Of a DNA stretch of 64,000 nucleotides, positions 7,922 to 18,491 are shown in pieces. A program made the position numbers and the translations under genes. The notes beneath the pieces were generated by a model. It made no database searches. It was not told the origin of the DNA and saw only the letters and a program-made list of their open reading frames with translations. Within the stretch, counting starts at the first letter, position 1, and every line of letters starts with the position of its first letter. The stretch is from Rubrivivax gelatinosus (lineage in GTDB: Bacteria > Pseudomonadota > Gammaproteobacteria > Burkholderiales > Burkholderiaceae_C), in assembly GCF_004340905.1 (NCBI RefSeq), contig NZ_SLXD01000001.1, positions 434,001 to 498,000 of the forward strand. Direction: 5' to 3'.

Positions 7922-9085
7922 TCAGAAGGCCGGCAGGCCCAGGCGCGCGCAGACCGCCAGCGCGGTCTCGCGCGCGGTGGCGGCGTCGGCCGCGGTCACC
8001 GTCAGGTGGCCCATCTTGCGCCCCCGCCGCGCGTCGGTCTTGCCGTACAGGTGCAGCGCGACGCCGGGCAGCGCCAGCACGCCGGCCCAGTCGGGCGTGC
8101 GCGGCTCGGCGGTGTCGTCCGGGAACCAGAGGTCGCCGAGCAGGTTGAGCATCACCGCCGCCGAATGCAGGCGCGGCGCAGCCAGCGGCAGGCCGGCCAG
8201 CGTGCGCAGCTGCAGCTCGAACTGCGAGACGTCGCAGGCGTCCAGGCTGTAGTGGCCCGAGTTGTGCGGCCGCGGCGCCATCTCGTTGGCCACCAGGCTG
8301 CCGTCGGCGAGCACGAAGAACTCGACGCAGAGCACGCCGACGTAATCCATCGACGCGGCCAGCCGGCCGGCGCAGTCGACGGCCCGGGCGGCGAGCTCGG
8401 CGCTGACGCCCGGCGCCGGCACCTGGGTGACGGCGAGGATGCCGTCGCGGTGCAGGTTCTGCTGCACCGGCAGATTGACGATCGCGCCGTCGCGCCCACG
8501 CGCGACGATGACGCTGAGTTCCAGCGCCAGCGGCAGGCGTTTCTCGAGCACGCAGGCGGCACGGCCCAGGCGCTGCCAGGCGGCGGCCAGTTCCTCGGCC
8601 GTCGCGACCGAGGCCTGGCCCTTGCCGTCGTAACCCAGGCGCGCGGTCTTCAGGATGCCGGGCAGCAGGTCGGCCGCCGCGGCGAGGTCGGCTTCGCGGT
8701 CGATCGTCGCGAACGGCGCGCAGGGCACGCCCGAGCGCTGGAAGTGGCGCTTCTCGGCGGCGCGGTCCTGGCAGATCTCGACCGCGGCGGCAGCCGGCGC
8801 GACCGGCACCCGTTCGGCCAGCGTGCGCAGCGAGTCGGCCGGCACGTTCTCGAACTCGGTCGTCACGGCGTCGCAGGCCGAGGCCAGCTCGGCCAGGCCG
8901 GCGGCGTCGGTGTAGGCCGCGGCGACGTGCCGGTGGGCGACGAGCCCGGCGGGGCTGGTGGCGTCGGGCTCGAGCACGACGGTGCGGTAGCCCATCGCCT
9001 GGGCGGCGTGCACGAACATGCGGCCGAGCTGGCCGCCGCCCATCACGCCGAGCGCGGCACCGGGAAGCAGGACGGGCGCGCTCAC
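7922..9085 (-). CDS. purK: N5-carboxyaminoimidazole ribonucleotide synthase PurK
   Basis: This ATP-grasp enzyme of purine synthesis converts AIR, ATP and bicarbonate to N5-CAIR. The 387-residue protein opens with the nucleotide-binding strand [13 protein letters not shown] and contains GYDGKGQ, CVEFFV and [14 protein letters not shown], the hallmark active-site segments. The start is GTG, overlapping the purE stop (GTGA, 4 bases), so the two enzymes of this two-step carboxylation are translationally coupled. Confidence 0.96.
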   Translation of the reverse strand: MSAPVLLPGAALGVMGGGQLGRMFVHAAQAMGYRTVVLEPDATSPAGLVAHRHVAAAYTDAAGLAELASACDAVTTEFENVPADSLRTLAERVPVAPAAAAVEICQDRAAEKRHFQRSGVPCAPFATIDREADLAAAADLLPGILKTARLGYDGKGQASVATAEELAAAWQRLGRAACVLEKRLPLALELSVIVARGRDGAIVNLPVQQNLHRDGILAVTQVPAPGVSAELAARAVDCAGRLAASMDYVGVLCVEFFVLADGSLVANEMAPRPHNSGHYSLDACDVSQFELQLRTLAGLPLAAPRLHSAAVMLNLLGDLWFPDDTAEPRTPDWAGVLALPGVALHLYGKTDARRGRKMGHLTVTAADAATARETALAVCARLGLPAF

Positions 9086-9594
9086 TTCAGGTCGGCCGTC
9101 ATCGCGCGCGCGGCCTCGGTCTGGCGCACGCGGAAGGCGGCGAGCTTCGCCTGCAGCGCCTCGTCGTCGGCGGCGAGCATCGCGATCGCGAACAGCGCCG
9201 CGTTGGCCGCGCCGGCGGCGCCGATCGCGAAGGTCGCCACCGGGATGCCCTTGGGCATCTGGACGATGGAGTACAGCGAGTCCACGCCCTGCAGATGGCG
9301 GCTGGCGACCGGGACGCCGAGCACCGGCACCGTGGTCTTGGCGGCGACCATGCCGGGCAGGTGCGCGGCGCCGCCGGCGCCGGCGATGATCGCGCGCAGG
9401 CCACGCTCGCGCGCCGTCTCGGCGAAGGCGAACATCTCGTCGGGCATGCGGTGCGCCGACAGCACACGCGCCTCGTACGGGACGTCGAATTCCTGCAGCA
9501 GCTCGGCCGCGCCGCGCAGCGTCTCCCAGTCGCTGGAGGAGCCGAGGACGATGGCCACGCGCGCCGGGCGCGCCGGGGTGTCGGGGGAACTCAA
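9082..9594 (-). CDS. purE: N5-carboxyaminoimidazole ribonucleotide mutase PurE (class I)
   Basis: It isomerises N5-CAIR to CAIR in purine synthesis. The 170-residue protein has the phosphate-binding GSSSDWETL near the N terminus, SAHRMPDE with the catalytic histidine, and [11 protein letters not shown]. The start is probably the TTG at 9594, preceded at good spacing by AAGGAA; no ATG fits as well without losing the first strand. The 3' end overlaps purK by 4 bases. Confidence 0.95.
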   Translation of the reverse strand: MSSPDTPARPARVAIVLGSSSDWETLRGAAELLQEFDVPYEARVLSAHRMPDEMFAFAETARERGLRAIIAGAGGAAHLPGMVAAKTTVPVLGVPVASRHLQGVDSLYSIVQMPKGIPVATFAIGAAGAANAALFAIAMLAADDEALQAKLAAFRVRQTEAARAMTADLK

Positions 9595-9613
9595 GTGGGC
9601 GATTCCTTGCAGA

Positions 9614-10717
9614 TCAGGTCGCCAGGCGCGACAGGCTCAGGCCCGCCAGCGCCGCCTTCAGGCGACCAATCTCGGAATCGTACCTTCCCTGGACATCGGC
9701 GAGCGCGGCGGTCCAGGCCGCCGCTTGCTCGGCGCGGCCCAGCGAGCGCGCCAGCGCGGCGTGCTGCAGCAGGAACAGCAGCTGGTCCTCGAGCGCCAGT
9801 TCGGGATGCATCGCGGGGTCCAGCGCCTCGAAGGCCGCGTGCGCGTCACCGGTACGGCCGGCGGCGGCCAGGCAGGCGGCACGCTCGAGTTCGAGCATCG
9901 CGCGGTCGGCATGGAAGCCGAAACGCGTCCGGGCCGGCCGCAACATCTCGTCGTAGAGCGCGACGGCCTGCGCCGCCTCGCCGGAGAGCATCGCGACGCG
10001 GGCGCGACAGGCCTGCATCAGCTGCATCAGCGAGAACTGCCGCGCGCCCAGGCAGTAGGCCCAGGCCGACTCGACACCGATGGCCGTCATGCGCAGCTCG
10101 TCGCTGTCGAGCCGGCCGCGCAGCGCGTCCAGCCGCAGCGTCACCAGCGCCATCGCCGGCCGGTTGTAGACCAGCGCACCGATCGTCGCGTCGTCGCCGA
10201 GCACGATCGCCTCGCGGCGCGCACGTTCGTACCAGGGGCGCGCCGCCTGGCCGTCGCCGGCGAACTGCTGCGCGATGCCGACGACGACGCAGACGCGGCT
10301 GCTGGCCTCCAGGCAGGACCCGGGGCGATCGAAGCAGGCGCGCAACGAAGCCAGCATCGCGCCGAAGTCGCCGAGCACGAACTGCATGTGCGCCAGCCAC
10401 GAGGCGCTAAGGCGGATGAGGTCGTCGTGGCGCCAGGCGAGCGCGACGGTGTGGGCCCGCAGGATGCGGTCGGGGGCGGCCGGATCCATGTTGTCGAAGA
10501 ACAGGATCAGCCCTTCGAGCAGCATGATGCGCACGGCGACGCGGCTCGCGCGGCCGTCGCCGTGCTCGCGCCGCAGGTCGGCGGCGGCGAGCTGGGCCGC
10601 GGCGATGTCGCCGGCGCGCGCGAGGTAGCAGGCGCGTTCGGCGGCCAGTTCGGCACGCTGGAGCGGGTCGCGACAGCCGGCGAGTTCGCGGTCGAGCCGT
10701 TCGAGCAGCCGGCTCAT
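9614..10717 (-). CDS. Uncharacterised helical-repeat (TPR-like) protein inside the pur operon
   Basis: I do not recognise this 367-residue protein. It is almost entirely predicted helical, rich in Ala, Leu and Arg, with repeated helix pairs of about 34-40 residues (for example AGQ-, [17 protein letters not shown] and [18 protein letters not shown] segments), which suggests TPR or TPR-like repeats. There is no signal peptide or membrane segment, so it is probably cytosolic. It starts 4 bases after the purC stop and ends 19 bases before purE, so it should be co-expressed with purine synthesis. Such repeats usually bind proteins or peptides. No catalytic motif is visible. Confidence 0.6.
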   Translation of the reverse strand: MSRLLERLDRELAGCRDPLQRAELAAERACYLARAGDIAAAQLAAADLRREHGDGRASRVAVRIMLLEGLILFFDNMDPAAPDRILRAHTVALAWRHDDLIRLSASWLAHMQFVLGDFGAMLASLRACFDRPGSCLEASSRVCVVVGIAQQFAGDGQAARPWYERARREAIVLGDDATIGALVYNRPAMALVTLRLDALRGRLDSDELRMTAIGVESAWAYCLGARQFSLMQLMQACRARVAMLSGEAAQAVALYDEMLRPARTRFGFHADRAMLELERAACLAAAGRTGDAHAAFEALDPAMHPELALEDQLLFLLQHAALARSLGRAEQAAAWTAALADVQGRYDSEIGRLKAALAGLSLSRLAT

Positions 10718-10721
10718 CGCA

Positions 10722-11624
10722 TCACGCCGGCGCGGTGAGGCGCTCGCAGGCGAGCGCGTAGCGCGCGGTACTGGCCGCGGCCACTTCGGCCGGCAGCCGC
10801 GGCGCCGGAGCGCGTTTGTTCCAGGGCTGGCCGTCGACGGTGGCGGTCTCCAGCCAGTCGCGCACCGGCTGCTTGTCGTAGCTCGGCGGGTTCTCGCCCT
10901 CGCGATAACCGGCGGCGTCCCAGAAGCGCGAGGAGTCGGGCGTAAGCACCTCGTCCATCAGCGTCAGCGTGCCGTGTTCGTCGAGGCCGAACTCGAACTT
11001 GGTGTCGGCGATGATGATGCCGCGCGTCAGCGCGTGCGCCGCGGCCGCCTCGTACAGGCGGATCGAGACTTCGCGCACCTTGGCGGCGAGCTCGGCGCCG
11101 ATCATCTCTTCCATGCGCGCGAACGGGATGTTCTCGTCGTGGTCGCCGACCGCCGCCTTGGTGGCCGGCGTGAAGATCGGCTGCGGCAGGCGGCTGGCGT
11201 TCTTCAGCCCCGGCGGCAGCGCGACGCCACAGACGGTGCCGCTCTGCTGGTACTCCTTCCAGCCCGAACCGGCGAGATAGCCGCGCACGACGGCCTCGAC
11301 CGGCAGGCCCTTCAGCCGCTTGACCAGCATCGAGCGGCCGCGCACCTGGGTCACCTCGTCGGGCGCGACGACCGAACACGGATCCTCGCCGGTCAGGTGG
11401 TTGGGCACGATCGCGCCGAGCTTGTCGAACCAGAACAGCGCCATGCGCGTCAGCAGCTCGCCCTTGCCCGGGATCGGATCGTCGAGCACGACGTCGAAGG
11501 CCGACAGGCGGTCGCTGGCGACCATCAGGATGCGGTCTTCGCCGACGGCGTAGTTGTCGCGGACCTTCCCGCGTGCCAGCAAAGGCAGCGAGTGGAGATC
11601 GGACTGGTGCAGGGCGTTGCTCAT
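10722..11624 (-). CDS. purC: SAICAR synthase PurC
   Basis: It joins CAIR and aspartate, with ATP, to give SAICAR in purine synthesis. The 300-residue protein is of the long bacterial/yeast type. It has the N-terminal GKVRDNY nucleotide-binding loop, [11 protein letters not shown], and the central [12 protein letters not shown] segment with the metal/aspartate site. The start is ATG at 11624. It is the first gene of the operon purC, unknown helical protein, purE, purK, tsaC, and is separated from the upstream fba gene by a hairpin terminator. Confidence 0.96.
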   Translation of the reverse strand: MSNALHQSDLHSLPLLARGKVRDNYAVGEDRILMVASDRLSAFDVVLDDPIPGKGELLTRMALFWFDKLGAIVPNHLTGEDPCSVVAPDEVTQVRGRSMLVKRLKGLPVEAVVRGYLAGSGWKEYQQSGTVCGVALPPGLKNASRLPQPIFTPATKAAVGDHDENIPFARMEEMIGAELAAKVREVSIRLYEAAAAHALTRGIIIADTKFEFGLDEHGTLTLMDEVLTPDSSRFWDAAGYREGENPPSYDKQPVRDWLETATVDGQPWNKRAPAPRLPAEVAAASTARYALACERLTAPA

Positions 11625-11662
11625 GCGCTATCGCGGGCGGGCCGCGTCAAAGTTTGGGGCGG

Positions 11663-11697
11663 AAAATGCACGAGGGGGCCACGATGGCGGCCCCCTC
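11663..11697 (-). terminator. Rho-independent terminator of fba
   Basis: The stem GAGGGGGCC/GGCCCCCTC (11672-11680 with 11689-11697, 8-base loop) is followed on the minus strand by GTGCA and TTTT (11663-11666). It lies 41 bases after the fba stop and upstream of purC, isolating the two transcripts. Confidence 0.75.
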
Positions 11698-11737
11698 TTC
11701 GTCTCGGCGACGGACGCTGCGGCGCCCGCGCAGAACC

Positions 11738-12802
11738 TCAGTTGACGAGCTGCGCCAGCGTGCCGGCGGTGTAACGGCGCGCCATCTCGCTCATCGCCAG
11801 CGGCTGGATCTTGGCGCCCTGGCCTTCGCAGCCAAACTCGAGATAGCGCTGCTTGCAGACCTGCTTGGCGGCCTCGCGCGCCGGCTTGAGCCATTCGCGG
11901 GCGTCGAACTTCGACGGGTTCTCATGGAGGAACTTGCGCACCGCCGCGGTCATCGCCAGCCGGATGTCGGTGTCGATGTTGATCTTGCGCACGCCGTGCT
12001 TGATCGCTTCCTGGATCTCCTCGACGGGCACGCCGTAGGTCTCCTTCATCTCGCCGCCGTACTGGTTGATCAGCGCCAGCAGGTCCTGCGGCACCGACGA
12101 CGAGCCGTGCATCACGAGGTGGGTGTTGGGGATGCGCGCGTGGATCTCCTTGACGCGCGAGATCGCGAGGATGTCGCCGGTGGGCTTGCGCGAGAACTTG
12201 TAGGCGCCGTGGCTGGTGCCGATGGCGATCGCGAGCGCGTCGAGCTGGGTCTGCTTGACGAAGTCGGCGGCCTGCTCCGGGTCGGTCAGCAGCGCCGAGT
12301 GGTCGAGCTTGCCGACGGCGCCGATGCCGTCCTCCTCGCCCGCCTCGCCGGTCTCCAGCGAGCCCAGGCAGCCGAGCTCGCCTTCGACGGTGACGCCGAC
12401 CTCGTGCGCCATCGCGACGACCTTGCGCGTCACGTCGACGTTGTATTCGTAGCTCGACGGCGTCTTGCCGTCTTCCATCAGCGAGCCGTCCATCATCACC
12501 GAGCCGAAGCCCAGGTCGATGGCGCCGCGGCAGATCGCCGGGCTCTGGCCGTGGTCCTGGTGCATGACCAGCGGCACGGACGGGAAGGCTTCGACGGCGG
12601 CCTGGATCAGGTGCTTGATGAAGGCCTCGCCGGCGTACTTGCGGGCCCCGGCGCTGGCCTGCAGGATGGCCGGCGCGCCGACTTCCTTGGCCGCTTCCAT
12701 CACGGCCTGCACCTGCTCGAGGTTGTTGACGTTGAAGGCCGGGATCCCGTAGCCGTTTTCGGCGGCGTGGTCCAGCAGCTGACGCATCGAGACGAGTGGC
12801 AT
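11738..12802 (-). CDS. fba: Class II fructose-1,6-bisphosphate aldolase
   Basis: This zinc-dependent aldolase interconverts fructose-1,6-bisphosphate with glyceraldehyde-3-phosphate and dihydroxyacetone phosphate. The 354-residue protein begins [13 protein letters not shown]. It shows the metal ligand motif HQDHGQ, the segment [21 protein letters not shown] and MHGSSSVP. The ATG at 12802 matches the usual start; the longer open frame upstream has no homology. It lies within a glycolysis cluster with pyk and pgk but has terminators on both sides. Confidence 0.96.
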   Translation of the reverse strand: MPLVSMRQLLDHAAENGYGIPAFNVNNLEQVQAVMEAAKEVGAPAILQASAGARKYAGEAFIKHLIQAAVEAFPSVPLVMHQDHGQSPAICRGAIDLGFGSVMMDGSLMEDGKTPSSYEYNVDVTRKVVAMAHEVGVTVEGELGCLGSLETGEAGEEDGIGAVGKLDHSALLTDPEQAADFVKQTQLDALAIAIGTSHGAYKFSRKPTGDILAISRVKEIHARIPNTHLVMHGSSSVPQDLLALINQYGGEMKETYGVPVEEIQEAIKHGVRKINIDTDIRLAMTAAVRKFLHENPSKFDAREWLKPAREAAKQVCKQRYLEFGCEGQGAKIQPLAMSEMARRYTAGTLAQLVN

Positions 12803-12822
12803 GGTGGTCTTCCCGCGGAGTG

Positions 12823-12860
12823 AAAAAGGTGGCGCCCGGCCGCGCGACCGCGCGCCGGGC
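12823..12860 (-). terminator. Rho-independent terminator of pyk, close to the fba start
   Basis: The minus strand reads GCCCGGC, a 13-base GC-rich loop, GCCGGGC (12860-12834), then GCCACC and TTTTT (12827-12823). It ends 21 bases upstream of the fba ATG, so fba must have a promoter inside or beyond it, or be expressed by read-through. Confidence 0.65.
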
Positions 12861-12934
12861 ATGCGGAAGATTCTAGCCACTGCCCCCTGCCCCGACCCGG
12901 TACGACCAGGTCGCAGGCGGGTATGCGCCGCGCC

Positions 12935-14362
12935 TCAGGCGACGCGGCAGACCTTGAGCATGTTCGTGCCGCCCGGGTGCCCCATCGGCTCGCCGCAGGT
13001 GATGGCATAGGTGTCGCCGGGGCGCAGCACGCCGCGCTGCACGAGGATGCGCTCGGCGGCGGCCAGCGCCTCGTCGCGGTCGGTGAACTTGGGCACCAGC
13101 AGCGGCGTGACGTTGCGGTACAGCGTCATGCGGCGCTGCGGCGCCGGCGCCGAGGTCAGGCCGTAGATCGGCACCTTGATGTGGTGACGGCTCATCCACA
13201 GCGCCGTCGAGCCCGACTCGGTCAGCGCCAGGATCGCGCGGCAGCCCAGGTGGTGCGCGGTGAACAGCGCGCCCATCGCGATCGACTGGTCGATGCGGCC
13301 GAAACGTTTGTTGGTGAAGTCGGTCTCGAGATGGAAGTCGTCGGCGGCCTCGGCCTCCAGCGCGATCGCGGCCATCTGCTGGATGGTCTCGACGGGGTAG
13401 CGCCCGGCGGCGGTCTCGGCGCTGAGCATCACCGCGTCGGTGCCGTCGAGCACCGCGTTGGCGACGTCGCTGACCTCGGCGCGCGTGGGCACCGCGTTGA
13501 CGATCATCGACTCCATCATCTGCGTGGCGGTGATGGCGATCTTGTCGGCTTCGCGCGCCATGCGGATCATGCGTTTCTGCAGCGCCGGCACCGCGGCGTT
13601 GCCGACCTCGACGGCGAGGTCGCCGCGCGCGACCATGATGCCGTCGGAGGCCTTCAGGATCTGCTCGAGCACGGGGATCGCCTCGCTGCGCTCGATCTTG
13701 GCGATCAGCCCCGGCTTGTGGCGCCAGGGTTCGCCGGCGACGTTGCACAGCTGGCGCGCCATCTCCATGTCGGTGGCGCTCTTGGGGAAGCTGACGGCGA
13801 CGTAATCCGCCTGGAAGCTCATCGCGGTGCGGATGTCCTCCATGTCCTTGGCCGTCAGCGCCGGCGCGGTGAGGCCGCCGCCGGCCTTGTTGATGCCCTT
13901 GTTGTTGGACAGCTCGCCGCCGACGACGACGCGGGTGAAGACGCGGTCGCCGACCACCTGCTCGACCGACAGCCGGATCAGCCCGTCGTTGAGCAGCAGC
14001 GTGTCGCCCGGGCGCACGTCGCGCGGCAGGTCCTTGTAGTCCAGGCCCACGCCGTCGGCGTCACCCGGCTCGGTGCGCGAGGCGTCGAGCACGAAACGTG
14101 CGCCGTTCTGCAGATCGACCTTGCCCTCGGCGAACTTGCCGACGCGGATCTTCGGGCCCTGCAGGTCGGCCATGATGGCGACCTCCTTGCCCGCCGCGGC
14201 GGCGACCTGGCGCACGAGGCTGGCGCGGTCGATGTGGTCCTGCGCCTTGCCGTGCGAGAAGTTCATGCGCACGACGTCGACGCCGGAGCGGATCATCGCC
14301 TCCAGCACCTCGGGCGACGAGGAGGCGGGTCCGAGGGTGGCGACGATCTTCGTGGCTCGCAT
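12935..14362 (-). CDS. pyk: Pyruvate kinase
   Basis: It converts phosphoenolpyruvate and ADP to pyruvate and ATP. The 475-residue protein has RMNFSHG near the N terminus, the K+/Mg2+ site region ADLQGPKIRVG, the signature ITATQMMESMI, and the segment AVMLSAETAAGRYPVETI. The B domain (about 70-170) and C-terminal regulatory domain (about 345-475) are present. The start is ATG at 14362. It is flanked by maeB upstream (91 bases) and fba downstream. Confidence 0.96.
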   Translation of the reverse strand: MRATKIVATLGPASSSPEVLEAMIRSGVDVVRMNFSHGKAQDHIDRASLVRQVAAAAGKEVAIMADLQGPKIRVGKFAEGKVDLQNGARFVLDASRTEPGDADGVGLDYKDLPRDVRPGDTLLLNDGLIRLSVEQVVGDRVFTRVVVGGELSNNKGINKAGGGLTAPALTAKDMEDIRTAMSFQADYVAVSFPKSATDMEMARQLCNVAGEPWRHKPGLIAKIERSEAIPVLEQILKASDGIMVARGDLAVEVGNAAVPALQKRMIRMAREADKIAITATQMMESMIVNAVPTRAEVSDVANAVLDGTDAVMLSAETAAGRYPVETIQQMAAIALEAEAADDFHLETDFTNKRFGRIDQSIAMGALFTAHHLGCRAILALTESGSTALWMSRHHIKVPIYGLTSAPAPQRRMTLYRNVTPLLVPKFTDRDEALAAAERILVQRGVLRPGDTYAITCGEPMGHPGGTNMLKVCRVA

Positions 14363-14453
14363 GGCGGCTCTTTTCTCGAAACGCTGGAAACCCAGCGCCT
14401 GCGATTATCGGCAGAAGGCCTGCCGCCGCCACGTTTGCCCGGGTACGGCCCGA

Positions 14454-16781
14454 TTACGCCGTGGCCTGTCTCACGATCGACAAGGTCGCCGCCTCGGCCA
14501 CCGCCAGCGCGGTGATGTTGATGACCCGGCGCACGGTGGCCGACGGCGTCAGGATGTGCGCCGGCGCTGCGGTGCCCAGCAGCATCGGGCCGACGGTGAC
14601 GCCGTGGCCGCTGGTCATCTTCAGCACGTTGAACAGGATGTTGGCGGCATCCAGGTTGGGCAGCACGAGCACGTTGGCGCTGCCGGCCAGCGTGCTGTCG
14701 GGCAGGTAGCGTGCCCGCACCTCGGCCGACAGCGCGGCGTCGCCGTGCATCTCGCCGTCGCACTCGATGTGCGGCGCCATGCGCACGAACAGGTCGCGCG
14801 CCGCGCGCATGCGCTGCGCCGAAGCCCGCGCCGACGAGCCGAAGATCGAATGCGAGAGGAAAGCCACCTTGGGCGGCAGGCCGAAGCGGCGCACCTCCTC
14901 GGCGGCCATCAGCGCGATCTCGGCGAGTTGCTCGGCGCTGGGCTCCTCGTTGACGAAGGTGTCGGCCAGGAACAGCGTGCCGCTGTCCAGCGGCAGCGCG
15001 TTCATCGCCGCCAGCGTCCTGGCGCCGGGTTTGAGGCCGATCGCCGCACGCACGTGCTCCAGGTGCGAGTCGTAGCGCCCGGCCAGGCCGCAGACCATCG
15101 CCTCGGCCTCGCCGCGGCGCACCATCAGCGCCGAGGTCAGCGTGTGCGAGCGCCGCACCGTCGTGCGCGCCGCCTCGGGCGAGATGCCGTCACGGCCCAT
15201 CAGGCGGTGGTAGGCCTGCCAGTACTCGTCGTAGCGCGGGTGGTCGGCCGGGTCGACGACCTGGTAGTCGCGGCCGGCTTCGAGCCGCAGCCCGGCCTGC
15301 GCCGCACGCTCGGCGATGACCGCCGGGCGGCCGACGAGGATGGGCTGGGCCAGCCCCTCGTCGAGCACGGCCTGCACCGCACGCAGCACACGCTCGTCCT
15401 CGCCTTCGGCGTAGACGACCCGCGCCGGGCGCGCCTTCGCGGCGTTGAACACCGGGCGCATGAACATGCCGGTCTGGTAGACGAAACGCGTCAGCGACTG
15501 GCGGTAGGCCTCCAGGTCGGCGATCGGCCGCGTCGCGACGCCCGACTCGGCCGCCGCCTTGGCCACCGCGGGCGCGATGCGCAGGATCAGGCGAGCGTCG
15601 AACGGCGTCGGGATCAGGTAGTCGGGGCCGAACTTCAGCTCCTTGCCGGCGTAGGCCGCGGCGACCTCGCTGCTGGCCTCGGCCTTGGCGAGCGCGGCGA
15701 TCTCGTGCACGCAGGCGACCTTCATCGCCTCGGTGATCTTCGTCGCGCCACAGTCGAGTGCGCCGCGGAAGATGTACGGGAAGCACAGGACGTTGTTGAC
15801 CTGGTTCGGGTAGTCGCTGCGGCCGGTGGCGATGATGCAGTCGGGCCGCACGGCCTTGGCCAGCTCGGGGCGGATCTCGGGCTCGGGGTTGGCCAGCGCC
15901 AGGATCACCGGCTGGGAGGCCATTGTCGCCACCATCTCCGGCGTCAGCACGCCGGCAGCCGAGCAGCCGAGGAAGACGTCGGCCCCGGCCACCGCGTCGG
16001 CCAGCGTGCGGCCCTCGCTGCGCTGGCAGTAGCGCATCTTCGACTCGTCGAGCCTGCCGGCCAGCACGTCGGCGCGCTGGTCCTGGATCAGGCCCTTGGA
16101 GTCGCAGACCCAGACGTTCTCGCGCCGCACGCCCAGGTCGACCATCAGGTCCAGGCAGGCGATGGCCGCGGCGCCGGCGCCGGACACGGCCAGCTTGACG
16201 CTCGCGATGTCCTTGCCGACGAGTTCCAGCGCGTTGAGCAGCGCCGCCGACGAGATGATCGCCGTGCCGTGCTGGTCGTCGTGGAAGACCGGCACGTTCA
16301 TGCGCTCGCGCAGCTTGCGCTCGATGTAGAAGCACTCGGGGGCCTTGATGTCCTCGAGGTTCACGCCGCCCAGCGTCGGCTCCAGCGCGGCGATGATCTC
16401 GACGAGCTTGTCGGGGTCGCGTTCGGCGAGCTCGATGTCGAAGACGTCGATGCCGGCGAACTTCTTGAACAGACAGCCCTTGCCTTCCATCACCGGCTTG
16501 CCGGCCAGCGGGCCGATGTCGCCCAGGCCCAGCACCGCGGTGCCGTTGGTGACCACGGCCACCAGGTTGGCGCGCGAGGTGTACTCGGCGGCCAGCGCCG
16601 GGTCTTCCTCGATCGCCAGGCAGGCGTAGGCGACGCCGGGCGAATAGGCGAGCGACAGGTCGCGCTGGTTGGACAGCGGCTTGGTCGGGGTGACGGAAAT
16701 CTTGCCGCGCACGGGGGCGCGGTGGTAATCCAGCGCCGCCTCGCGCAGTGCGGCTTCGGCGTCGGAGAGCTTCTTGTCCAA
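14454..16781 (-). CDS. maeB: NADP-dependent malic enzyme with phosphotransacetylase-like C-terminal domain (MaeB)
   Basis: It oxidatively decarboxylates malate to pyruvate, making NADPH. The 775-residue protein has the malic-enzyme part first (about 1-430), with [33 protein letters not shown] and [10 protein letters not shown] plus the nucleotide loop [10 protein letters not shown] phosphotransacetylase-like domain follows (about 440-775), which in this family is regulatory and lacks transferase activity. The TTG at 16781 is chosen as start because the protein begins there in homologues ([20 protein letters not shown]) and GGAG lies at suitable distance. It sits between pgk and pyk, with terminator hairpins upstream. 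Confidence 0.94.
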   Translation of the reverse strand: MDKKLSDAEAALREAALDYHRAPVRGKISVTPTKPLSNQRDLSLAYSPGVAYACLAIEEDPALAAEYTSRANLVAVVTNGTAVLGLGDIGPLAGKPVMEGKGCLFKKFAGIDVFDIELAERDPDKLVEIIAALEPTLGGVNLEDIKAPECFYIERKLRERMNVPVFHDDQHGTAIISSAALLNALELVGKDIASVKLAVSGAGAAAIACLDLMVDLGVRRENVWVCDSKGLIQDQRADVLAGRLDESKMRYCQRSEGRTLADAVAGADVFLGCSAAGVLTPEMVATMASQPVILALANPEPEIRPELAKAVRPDCIIATGRSDYPNQVNNVLCFPYIFRGALDCGATKITEAMKVACVHEIAALAKAEASSEVAAAYAGKELKFGPDYLIPTPFDARLILRIAPAVAKAAAESGVATRPIADLEAYRQSLTRFVYQTGMFMRPVFNAAKARPARVVYAEGEDERVLRAVQAVLDEGLAQPILVGRPAVIAERAAQAGLRLEAGRDYQVVDPADHPRYDEYWQAYHRLMGRDGISPEAARTTVRRSHTLTSALMVRRGEAEAMVCGLAGRYDSHLEHVRAAIGLKPGARTLAAMNALPLDSGTLFLADTFVNEEPSAEQLAEIALMAAEEVRRFGLPPKVAFLSHSIFGSSARASAQRMRAARDLFVRMAPHIECDGEMHGDAALSAEVRARYLPDSTLAGSANVLVLPNLDAANILFNVLKMTSGHGVTVGPMLLGTAAPAHILTPSATVRRVINITALAVAEAATLSIVRQATA

Positions 16782-16830
16782 GGGGGAACTCCTCGCGCCC
16801 CGGCGTTGATGCCTTGCCGGGGGCGAATGC

Positions 16831-16858
16831 AAAACGGCCGGCGGCGCCCGCCGCCGGC
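16831..16858 (-). terminator. Terminator hairpin of pgk (with T run)
   Basis: GCCGGCGGC (16837-16845) and GCCGCCGGC (16850-16858) form a perfect 9-base stem with a 4-base loop, followed on the minus strand by CG and TTTT (16834-16831). This is a typical intrinsic terminator downstream of pgk and in front of maeB. Confidence 0.8.
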
Positions 16859-16863
16859 TCGTG

Positions 16864-16885
16864 GGCACCGGCGTGCGCCGGTGCC
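16864..16885 (-). terminator. Second, adjacent hairpin downstream of pgk
   Basis: GGCACCGGC (16864-16872) and GCCGGTGCC (16877-16885) form another perfect 9-base stem with a 4-base loop, 9 bases after the pgk stop. It lies just ahead of the T-tailed hairpin, so the two make a tandem terminator. Confidence 0.65.
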
Positions 16886-16894
16886 GCCGGGGCT

Positions 16895-18088
16895 TCAGGC
16901 AGCCGCGCGGCGGGTCAGGATCTCGAAGGCCGGCAGCGTCTTGCCCTCGAGCACCTCGAGGAAGGCGCCACCGCCGGTGGAGATGTAGCCGATGTCCTTC
17001 TCGATGCCGTACTTGGCGATCGCGGCCAGCGTGTCGCCACCGCCGGCGATGCTGAAGGCGTCGCTTTCGGCGATCGCACGCGCGACGGTCTCGGTGCCGT
17101 GCGAGAAGGCGTCGAACTCGAAGACACCGACCGGGCCGTTCCAGACGATGGTGCCGGCGGCCTTCAGCTTGTCGGCCAGCAGCGCCGCGGTCTTCGGGCC
17201 GATGTCCAGGATCAGGTCGTCGGCGGCGACGTCGGCCGCGTCCTTGACGGTGGCCGGCGCGTCGGCGGCGAAGGCCTTGGCGGTGACGACGTCGACGGGA
17301 ATCGGCACCTCGGCGCCGCGCGCCTTCATCGCCTCGATGACGGCCTTGGCCTCGCCGACCAGGTCGGCCTCGGCCAGGCTCTTGCCGATCGGGAAGCCCG
17401 CGGCGAGCAGGAAGGTGTTGGCGATGCCGCCGCCGACGATCAGGCCGTCGACGTTCTTGGCCAGGCTCTGCAGGATCGTCAGCTTGGTGCTGACCTTGCT
17501 GCCGGCGACGATGGCCACCAGCGGCCGCTTCGGGTTCGCCAGCGCCTTGCTGATGGCGTCGATCTCGGCGGCCAGCAGCGGGCCGGCACAGGCGATCTTG
17601 GCGTACTCGGCGATGCCGTAGGTGCTGGCCTCGGCGCGGTGCGCGGTGCCGAAGGCGTCGTGCACGAAGATGTCGCACAGCGCGGCCATCTTGCGCGCCA
17701 GCTCTTCCTTGTTCTTCTTCTCGCCCTTGTTGACGCGGCAGTTCTCGAGCAGCACGACCTGGCCGGGCTGCACGTCGACGCCGTCGACCCAGTTCGCGAC
17801 CAGCGGCACCTCGCGGCCGAGCAGCTCGCCCAGGCGCCTGGCGACCGGCGCCAGCGAGTCCTCGGGCTTGAACTCGCCTTCGGTCGGGCGGCCCAGGTGC
17901 GAGGTGACCATCACCGCGGCGCCGGCGTCCAGCGCCATCTGGATGCAGGGCACCGAGGCGCGCACGCGGGTGTCCTCGGTGATCTGGCCGTCGTCGGACA
18001 GCGGCACGTTGAGGTCGGCACGGATGAAGACACGCTGGCCGCGGGCACGGCCGGCCGCGGCGAGGTCGGAAAAGCGCAGGACGTTCAT
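16895..18088 (-). CDS. pgk: Phosphoglycerate kinase
   Basis: It transfers phosphate between 1,3-bisphosphoglycerate and ADP in glycolysis and the Calvin cycle. The 397-residue protein has [19 protein letters not shown], the hinge region, [11 protein letters not shown] and the nucleotide loop GGGDTLA. The start is ATG at 18088. Two stacked hairpins follow the gene, so it is probably monocistronic or the last gene of its transcript. Confidence 0.97.
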   Translation of the reverse strand: MNVLRFSDLAAAGRARGQRVFIRADLNVPLSDDGQITEDTRVRASVPCIQMALDAGAAVMVTSHLGRPTEGEFKPEDSLAPVARRLGELLGREVPLVANWVDGVDVQPGQVVLLENCRVNKGEKKNKEELARKMAALCDIFVHDAFGTAHRAEASTYGIAEYAKIACAGPLLAAEIDAISKALANPKRPLVAIVAGSKVSTKLTILQSLAKNVDGLIVGGGIANTFLLAAGFPIGKSLAEADLVGEAKAVIEAMKARGAEVPIPVDVVTAKAFAADAPATVKDAADVAADDLILDIGPKTAALLADKLKAAGTIVWNGPVGVFEFDAFSHGTETVARAIAESDAFSIAGGGDTLAAIAKYGIEKDIGYISTGGGAFLEVLEGKTLPAFEILTRRAAA

Positions 18089-18149
18089 GGTGTTGAGCGA
18101 CAGGCTGACGTAAGACGGCCGCTAGTGTCGCATCCCGCCCGGCGCGGGG

Positions 18150-18491
18150 CTACCAGCCGAGGCCCAGGCGCAGCGCGACCATCACCGCGCTGCCGACGAC
18201 GATGGTGCCGAGGATGCCGCGGCGCCAGAAGAACCAGCCCGCGCCGGCGGCCGCGGCGAACAGCCGCGGGTCGCGCCAGGTGTCGATCAGCTGGCCCTGG
18301 GACATCACCACTTCGGGCGCGACGACGGCCATCAGCGCCGCCAACGGCGCGTAGCGCAGGCCTTCGCGCAGCCAGCCCGGCATCGGCAGCTCGCGTTCGG
18401 GCAGGATGAAGAAGGCGCGCGTGAGCAGCGTGATCACGGCCAGCCCGGCGATCGTCAGCGCCATCTTCAGCAGTTCGGCCCAGTCGATCAT
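18150..18491 (-). CDS. azlD: Branched-chain amino acid exporter small subunit AzlD
   Basis: This is a 113-residue membrane protein with four predicted helices, the small partner of AzlC in an exporter of branched-chain amino acids (AzlCD/YgaZH class). It contains the family's MALTIAGLAVITLLTRAFF and RYAPLAALMAVVAPE segments. The ATG at 18491 overlaps the azlC stop by 4 bases, so the two are translated together. A longer open frame upstream in this register is only the shadow of azlC. Confidence 0.88.
   Translation of the reverse strand: MIDWAELLKMALTIAGLAVITLLTRAFFILPERELPMPGWLREGLRYAPLAALMAVVAPEVVMSQGQLIDTWRDPRLFAAAAGAGWFFWRRGILGTIVVGSAVMVALRLGLGW

Noticed and set aside
14073..16988. A 971-codon plus-strand open frame opposite maeB and pyk
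   Set aside because: It is the antisense shadow of maeB and pyk; the minus strand has complete enzyme motifs.
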